A stretch of 64,000 nucleotides of DNA from VRUE01 sp963796705 (GTDB lineage: Bacteria; Actinomycetota; Thermoleophilia; Solirubrobacterales; 70-9), in assembly GCA_963796705.1 (NCBI GenBank), contig CAWCMK010000004.1, forward strand, positions 248,001 to 312,000. The letters are read 5' to 3'. Each line of letters opens with the position of its first letter. The first letter of the stretch is position 1. The notes below the pieces were generated by a model that ran no database searches, was not told the DNA's origin, and saw only the letters and a program-made list of their open reading frames with translations. Shown piece after piece: positions 60,465 to 64,000 of this stretch. Both the position numbers and the translations under genes were made by a program.

Positions 60465-61106
60465 ATGCGGGGCAAGAGAATCGCCATCCTCGTCGCGCTC
60501 AGCGCGGCCGCGCTGGTCCTGGTTCTGGTGTTCGCGATCGCCGGTAAGGGCGGTTCGGCAACCACCTCAGCCGTCCAGCCGGCGCCCGGACAACCGCGCA
60601 TCGAATTCATCTCTCCGCGCAACGGGGCCGCCCAACGCGGCCTGGCGGTTGTCGCAAAGGTGCACGTCGAGAACTTCCAGCTGGCGCCGCGCCACTTCGG
60701 GGGCGAACCGCTGCTCGGAGAGGGCTACATCCGCTTCAGTTTGCACCGCGTCCCCAACTGCGTCGACCCGGTCAAACTGCAGCGCGCGATCGAAAGTCCG
60801 ATCGGGAACGAACGTCTGCAGGGCGCCTCCTTCGACTACCCCGAATCCGCCGGGCCGAACGGTCTCCTTGGAGCCCGCATCGGCTCCAGCGGCAGCTACT
60901 CGCCGGCAACCCGGCCGGAGATCTTCTACGACAACCTGCGCCCCGGCTTTTACCGGCTGATCGCGACCCTGGCCGCCAATGACGGCTCCCCCACCCCCTA
61001 CCACGACGTCACCAACTTCCAGATCCTCGAGAAGCCGAACCATCCCCTCCCCGGCTGCTCGGGCGGCAAGGTTTCGAGCGCCAAGGCCGCGACCTCCTTC
61101 GAATAG
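60465..61106 (+). CDS. Membrane-anchored or secreted hypothetical protein
   Basis: The protein is 213 aa. The TM/signal 'IAILVALSAAALVLVLVFAI' is followed by a beta-sandwich-like domain: 'PRIEFISPRNGAAQRGLAVV', 'AKVHVENFQLAPRHFGGEPL', 'GEGYIRFSLHRVPNCVDPVK' and 'LRPGFYRLIATLAANDGSPT'. The 'ISPRNG...V.V.V.NF.L...GY..' layout is that of extracellular immunoglobulin-like modules found in actinobacteria. Two Cys occur (PNC, PGC). It lies 54 bases upstream of the ABC exporter gene. Confidence 0.65.
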   Translation: MRGKRIAILVALSAAALVLVLVFAIAGKGGSATTSAVQPAPGQPRIEFISPRNGAAQRGLAVVAKVHVENFQLAPRHFGGEPLLGEGYIRFSLHRVPNCVDPVKLQRAIESPIGNERLQGASFDYPESAGPNGLLGARIGSSGSYSPATRPEIFYDNLRPGFYRLIATLAANDGSPTPYHDVTNFQILEKPNHPLPGCSGGKVSSAKAATSFE

Positions 61107-61160
61107 GACGGCGCGCCGCACCGGGGGGGCCAATACTTCACTTTGTATAGTCGGTCCCCG

Positions 61161-62933
61161 ATGCGGACCTTCCGTCGTTTGCTGGGTTTCCTGCGGCCCT
61201 ATCGCCGAGCCCTCTGGGCCTCGCTGGCCTTCGCCTGGCTGGCGATGGGGATGTCGGTCCTGATCCCGCTGCTCGTAGGCGACGCCGTCAACGCGATCAC
61301 AGACCGCCACAAGCCCGACCTGGTGCCGCTGGCGCTGGCGATCGTCGCCGCCAGCATCCTGCGCCTCGGCCTGACGGTGGTCAGACGGTTGGTCGCGGGA
61401 AAGGTGTCCCTGGGGGTCGAATTCGACCTGCGCCAGGTCTTCTACGCGCACCTGCAGCGGCTCGAGCTGGGCTTCTTCGACAGCCAGCAGACCGGCCAGC
61501 TGATGTCGCGGGCGACGGTCGATCTCTCCGCGATCCGTTTCTTCCTCGGCTACGGGCTCATCTTCATCACCCAGAACCTGCTGACGATCGTCCTCGCCAG
61601 CGCGCTGATGCTCGCGATCGACCCGCTGCTGGCGGTGATCGCGCTGATCCCGGCTCCGTTCATCATCTACACCGCATCCCGCTACAACCGCGTCTCGCGG
61701 CCAGCGCTCCAGGAGGTCCAGCAGCGGATCGCCGAGCTGACCGCGGAGGCCGAGGAGAACGTCTCCGGGATCCGCATCGTCAAGGCCTTCGCCCGCGAGG
61801 AATACCAGCTGCACCGCTTCCAGCGCGCGGTGGCAAGAGTCTTCGACCAGAGCATCTACTCGACCCGCCTGCAGGCCTTCTTCTCGCCGCTGATCGGCCT
61901 GCTGCCGCAGATCGGCATCGCCCTGATCCTGCTCGTCGGCGGCCGCATGGTGATCGACGGCAACCTCAGCCTCGGCGGCTTCACCGCTTTTTATTTCTTT
62001 CTGGTGATGCTCGCCGGGCCGATGAGGATGCTCGGAGTGGCGATGGGGATGGCGCAGCGCGCGATCGCCTCGGGCAACCGGATGTTCGAGATCATCGACC
62101 GCGAGCCGCGGATCCAGAGCCCGCCGGGGGCGCCACGACTGCCGGCCGGGGGCGGCGCCGCCGCCCTGCGGGGCGTGACGCTGCGCTACGAGGAAACCGG
62201 CGCCCCCGCGCTCGAGGGGATCGACCTCGAGGTCGAGGCCGGCAAGGTCGTCGCGCTGGTCGGGCCCTCGGGGTCCGGCAAGACGAGCCTCGTGGCGCTG
62301 ATCGCACGGCTCTATGACCCGAGCGAGGGAACCGTGCGAGTCGACGGTGCCGACGTGCGCGAGATCGACGTCGGCAGCCTGCGCTCAGAGATCGCCTTCG
62401 TCGCCGACGACAGCTTCCTGTTCACGGCCAGCGTCGCCGAGAACATCGCCTACGCGCGGGCCGGCGCGAGCCGCGAGCAGATCGAAACGGCGGCGCGCCG
62501 GGCGCAGGCCGACGGCTTCATCCGCGACCTGCCCGACGGCTATGAGACCCGGGTCGGCGAGCGCGGGCTGACTCTCTCCGGAGGGCAGCGCCAGCGGGTC
62601 GCGATCGCCCGGGCGCTGCTCGCCGACCCGCGCATCCTGATCCTCGACGACGCCACCTCCTCGGTCGACGCGACAACCGAGGCGGCGATCAAGGAGGGCC
62701 TGCGCGAGGCGATGGTCGGGCGCACGACGTTCATCATCGCCCACCGCCTCTCAACCGTCTCGCTGGCGGACGAAATCGTCGTCTTGGACCGCGGCCGGAT
62801 CGTCGACCGCGGCACCCACGAGGAGCTGATGGAGGGCTGCGGCTTTTACCGCGAGATCGCCGACCACGGGCTCGCCGACAGCGTCTTCCTCCAGCACGAC
62901 CTCGAGGAGCGCGAGGAGATGGCGAAGCTGTGA
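61161..62933 (+). CDS. ABC exporter half-transporter 1 (permease fused to ATPase)
   Basis: The protein is 590 aa from ATG 61161 (the frame opens at 61143). Six TM helices occupy residues about 15-300. The nucleotide-binding domain has Walker A 'VGPSGSGKTSLVALIARLYD', Q-loop 'IAFVADDSFLF' (Asp in place of Gln, unusual), signature 'LSGGQRQRVAIARALLADPR', Walker B 'ILILDDATSSVD' (Asp at the catalytic Glu position) and H-loop 'IIAHRLST'. Asp at both positions suggests a non-canonical ATP site, as in heterodimeric exporters. It overlaps the next gene by GTGA. Confidence 0.9.
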   Translation: MRTFRRLLGFLRPYRRALWASLAFAWLAMGMSVLIPLLVGDAVNAITDRHKPDLVPLALAIVAASILRLGLTVVRRLVAGKVSLGVEFDLRQVFYAHLQRLELGFFDSQQTGQLMSRATVDLSAIRFFLGYGLIFITQNLLTIVLASALMLAIDPLLAVIALIPAPFIIYTASRYNRVSRPALQEVQQRIAELTAEAEENVSGIRIVKAFAREEYQLHRFQRAVARVFDQSIYSTRLQAFFSPLIGLLPQIGIALILLVGGRMVIDGNLSLGGFTAFYFFLVMLAGPMRMLGVAMGMAQRAIASGNRMFEIIDREPRIQSPPGAPRLPAGGGAAALRGVTLRYEETGAPALEGIDLEVEAGKVVALVGPSGSGKTSLVALIARLYDPSEGTVRVDGADVREIDVGSLRSEIAFVADDSFLFTASVAENIAYARAGASREQIETAARRAQADGFIRDLPDGYETRVGERGLTLSGGQRQRVAIARALLADPRILILDDATSSVDATTEAAIKEGLREAMVGRTTFIIAHRLSTVSLADEIVVLDRGRIVDRGTHEELMEGCGFYREIADHGLADSVFLQHDLEEREEMAKL

Positions 62934-64000
62934 GCGGCGATCGAGTCAGCGCCCTGGCCAACGTCGGGAAGCTCTTCCGGTCGCTTTGGCGGCTGGTGCG
63001 CGGCGAGGACCAGCGCGGCCGCAAGGTCCGCTGGATGATCGGCCTGCTGCGCCCCTACCGCGGGCGGATGGCGCTGATGTTCGTCGCCCTGCTGATCGAG
63101 ACCGCCGCCGGCCTGGCTCCCCCCTACCTTGCCGGCCGCGCGGTCAACGCGATCCACAACGCGTTGCTCGGGAGCGGGGACCTCAGCGCGCTCGATTGGA
63201 CGGTCGCCGCATTCGCGGCCGCGACGCTGCTCTACGCGATCGGCACCTACGCCGAGACCTACCTCGTCGGCTGGGTCGGGACACGCGCCCTGCAGGACCT
63301 GCGAGAGCGGCTCTTCGCCCACATCCAGTCGATGTCGATCGGCTTCTTCACCAGGCGCAGCCCGGGTGTCCTGATCTCGCGGATGACCAACGACGTCGAG
63401 GCGCTCAACCAGCTCGTCACCGACGGCGTCGTGACGATCTTCTCCAGCACCCTGACCCTGGTCGGGGTCGTCGTCATCCTCCTCGTGCTCGACGTCAAGC
63501 TGGCGCTGATCACCTTCATCACCTTCCCGCTGCTGTTGGTCGCCAGCCTCGTCTTTCGGATCGTCTCGGCCAGCACATACCGGGCGACCCGTGACCGGAT
63601 CGCGGCGGTCACCGCCTACCTGCAGGAGAGCCTCAGCGGCGTCCGAGTCGTGCGCAGCTTCGGCCAGGAGCCGCGCCACGTCGACGAGATGACCGAGCTC
63701 AACGAGGCGAACCGGGCCGTGAACATGAAGACGGTCTATCTCAACGCCTCCTACTTCCCGGCGGTCGAACTGCTTGCCGCGGCCGGGACCGCGGTGATCC
63801 TCCTCTACGGCGGCAGCCAGGCGATCAACGGGGCGATCGAAATCGGAATCATCGTCTCCTTCGTCGGCTACCTGACGACCTTCTTCGAACCGATCCAGGA
63901 ACTCTCCCAGCTCTACACGACCTACCAGCAGGGGATGGCGGCGCTCGACAAGATCTTCGACCTGCTGGACACGGCGCCGGATATGGTCGATGCCCCCGAC
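62930..64000 (+). CDS. ABC exporter half-transporter 2, N-terminal part (runs off the window)
   Basis: GTG 62930 overlaps the stop of half-transporter 1 by four bases, so the two are translationally coupled. The visible 357 residues hold a basic N-terminus ('LFRSLWRLVRGEDQRGRKVR') and most of the ABC membrane domain: 'LLRPYRGRMALMFVALLIE', 'RERLFAHIQSMSIGFFTRRS', 'GVLISRMTNDVEALNQLVTD' and 'GVRVVRSFGQEPRHVDEMTE'. The ATPase domain lies beyond the end. Pairing with the non-canonical first half fits a heterodimeric exporter in which this subunit carries the competent catalytic residues (prediction). Confidence 0.85.
   Translation, partial: MSGDRVSALANVGKLFRSLWRLVRGEDQRGRKVRWMIGLLRPYRGRMALMFVALLIETAAGLAPPYLAGRAVNAIHNALLGSGDLSALDWTVAAFAAATLLYAIGTYAETYLVGWVGTRALQDLRERLFAHIQSMSIGFFTRRSPGVLISRMTNDVEALNQLVTDGVVTIFSSTLTLVGVVVILLVLDVKLALITFITFPLLLVASLVFRIVSASTYRATRDRIAAVTAYLQESLSGVRVVRSFGQEPRHVDEMTELNEANRAVNMKTVYLNASYFPAVELLAAAGTAVILLYGGSQAINGAIEIGIIVSFVGYLTTFFEPIQELSQLYTTYQQGMAALDKIFDLLDTAPDMVDAPD

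Overview
The window is a high-GC chromosomal segment. It most likely comes from a Thermoleophilia-type actinobacterium (Solirubrobacterales-like) or a metagenomic relative. The reasons are the base composition, the many secreted RTX-like nonapeptide-repeat proteins, small membrane proteins of the kind seen in that class, and ten copies of a signature protein family. That family has an N-terminal 'LTYANV...IGG' membrane anchor, a decapeptide-repeat stalk ('NSVGTKQLKK' type) and a variable C-terminal head. I call it the stalk-head or 'KNSV' family below. The lineage is an inference, because the window has no rRNA.

Layout. 0-6 kb: end of an IS110-type element, a decayed small gene, and four minus-strand stalk-head genes, with an IS110/IS1111-type element inserted between the third gene and its conserved promoter. 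6-10 kb: a decayed nucleotidyltransferase/HEPN toxin-antitoxin locus, secreted proteins, an O-methyltransferase, and the first of several tRNA 3'-half fragments that look like integration scars. 10-17 kb: three RTX-like secreted proteins, with tatA and a DedA gene between them. 17-28 kb: stalk-head genes, a FitAB/VapBC-type pair, a frameshifted IS110, a frameshifted GAP-family exporter, a SCO1-like copper chaperone, and a zinc/manganese-binding lipoprotein under a Fur-like box. 27.7-34.6 kb: two inverted 937-bp IS5-family copies bracketing a secreted lipoprotein, a decayed IPT/PASTA protein, a VapBC pair and a GRAM-like protein, which together could be a composite transposon. 34.6-51 kb: a potassium channel, DUF1622, more stalk-head genes, a flavin-dependent oxidoreductase, cysteine-bearing RTX proteins, and several pseudogenes (DUF302, MFS). 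51-64 kb: a denser, intact, core-like region with TetR and two MFS exporters, an epoxide-hydrolase-like protein, threonine synthase, an unusual leucyl-tRNA-synthetase-like protein, and a pair of ABC exporter half-transporters, the second running off the window end.

The left 50 kb reads as an accretion zone. It has repeated stalk-head cassettes sharing flanking sequence, tRNA-fragment scars, six or more insertion-sequence traces and at least ten genes broken by one or more indels. The right 13 kb shows none of this. The main unresolved point is whether the many single-base indels are real decay or assembly errors. The most promising undescribed system is the stalk-head family: membrane-anchored fibres with interchangeable heads, some resembling phage tail-fibre tips, carried on repeated promoter-gene-tail units.
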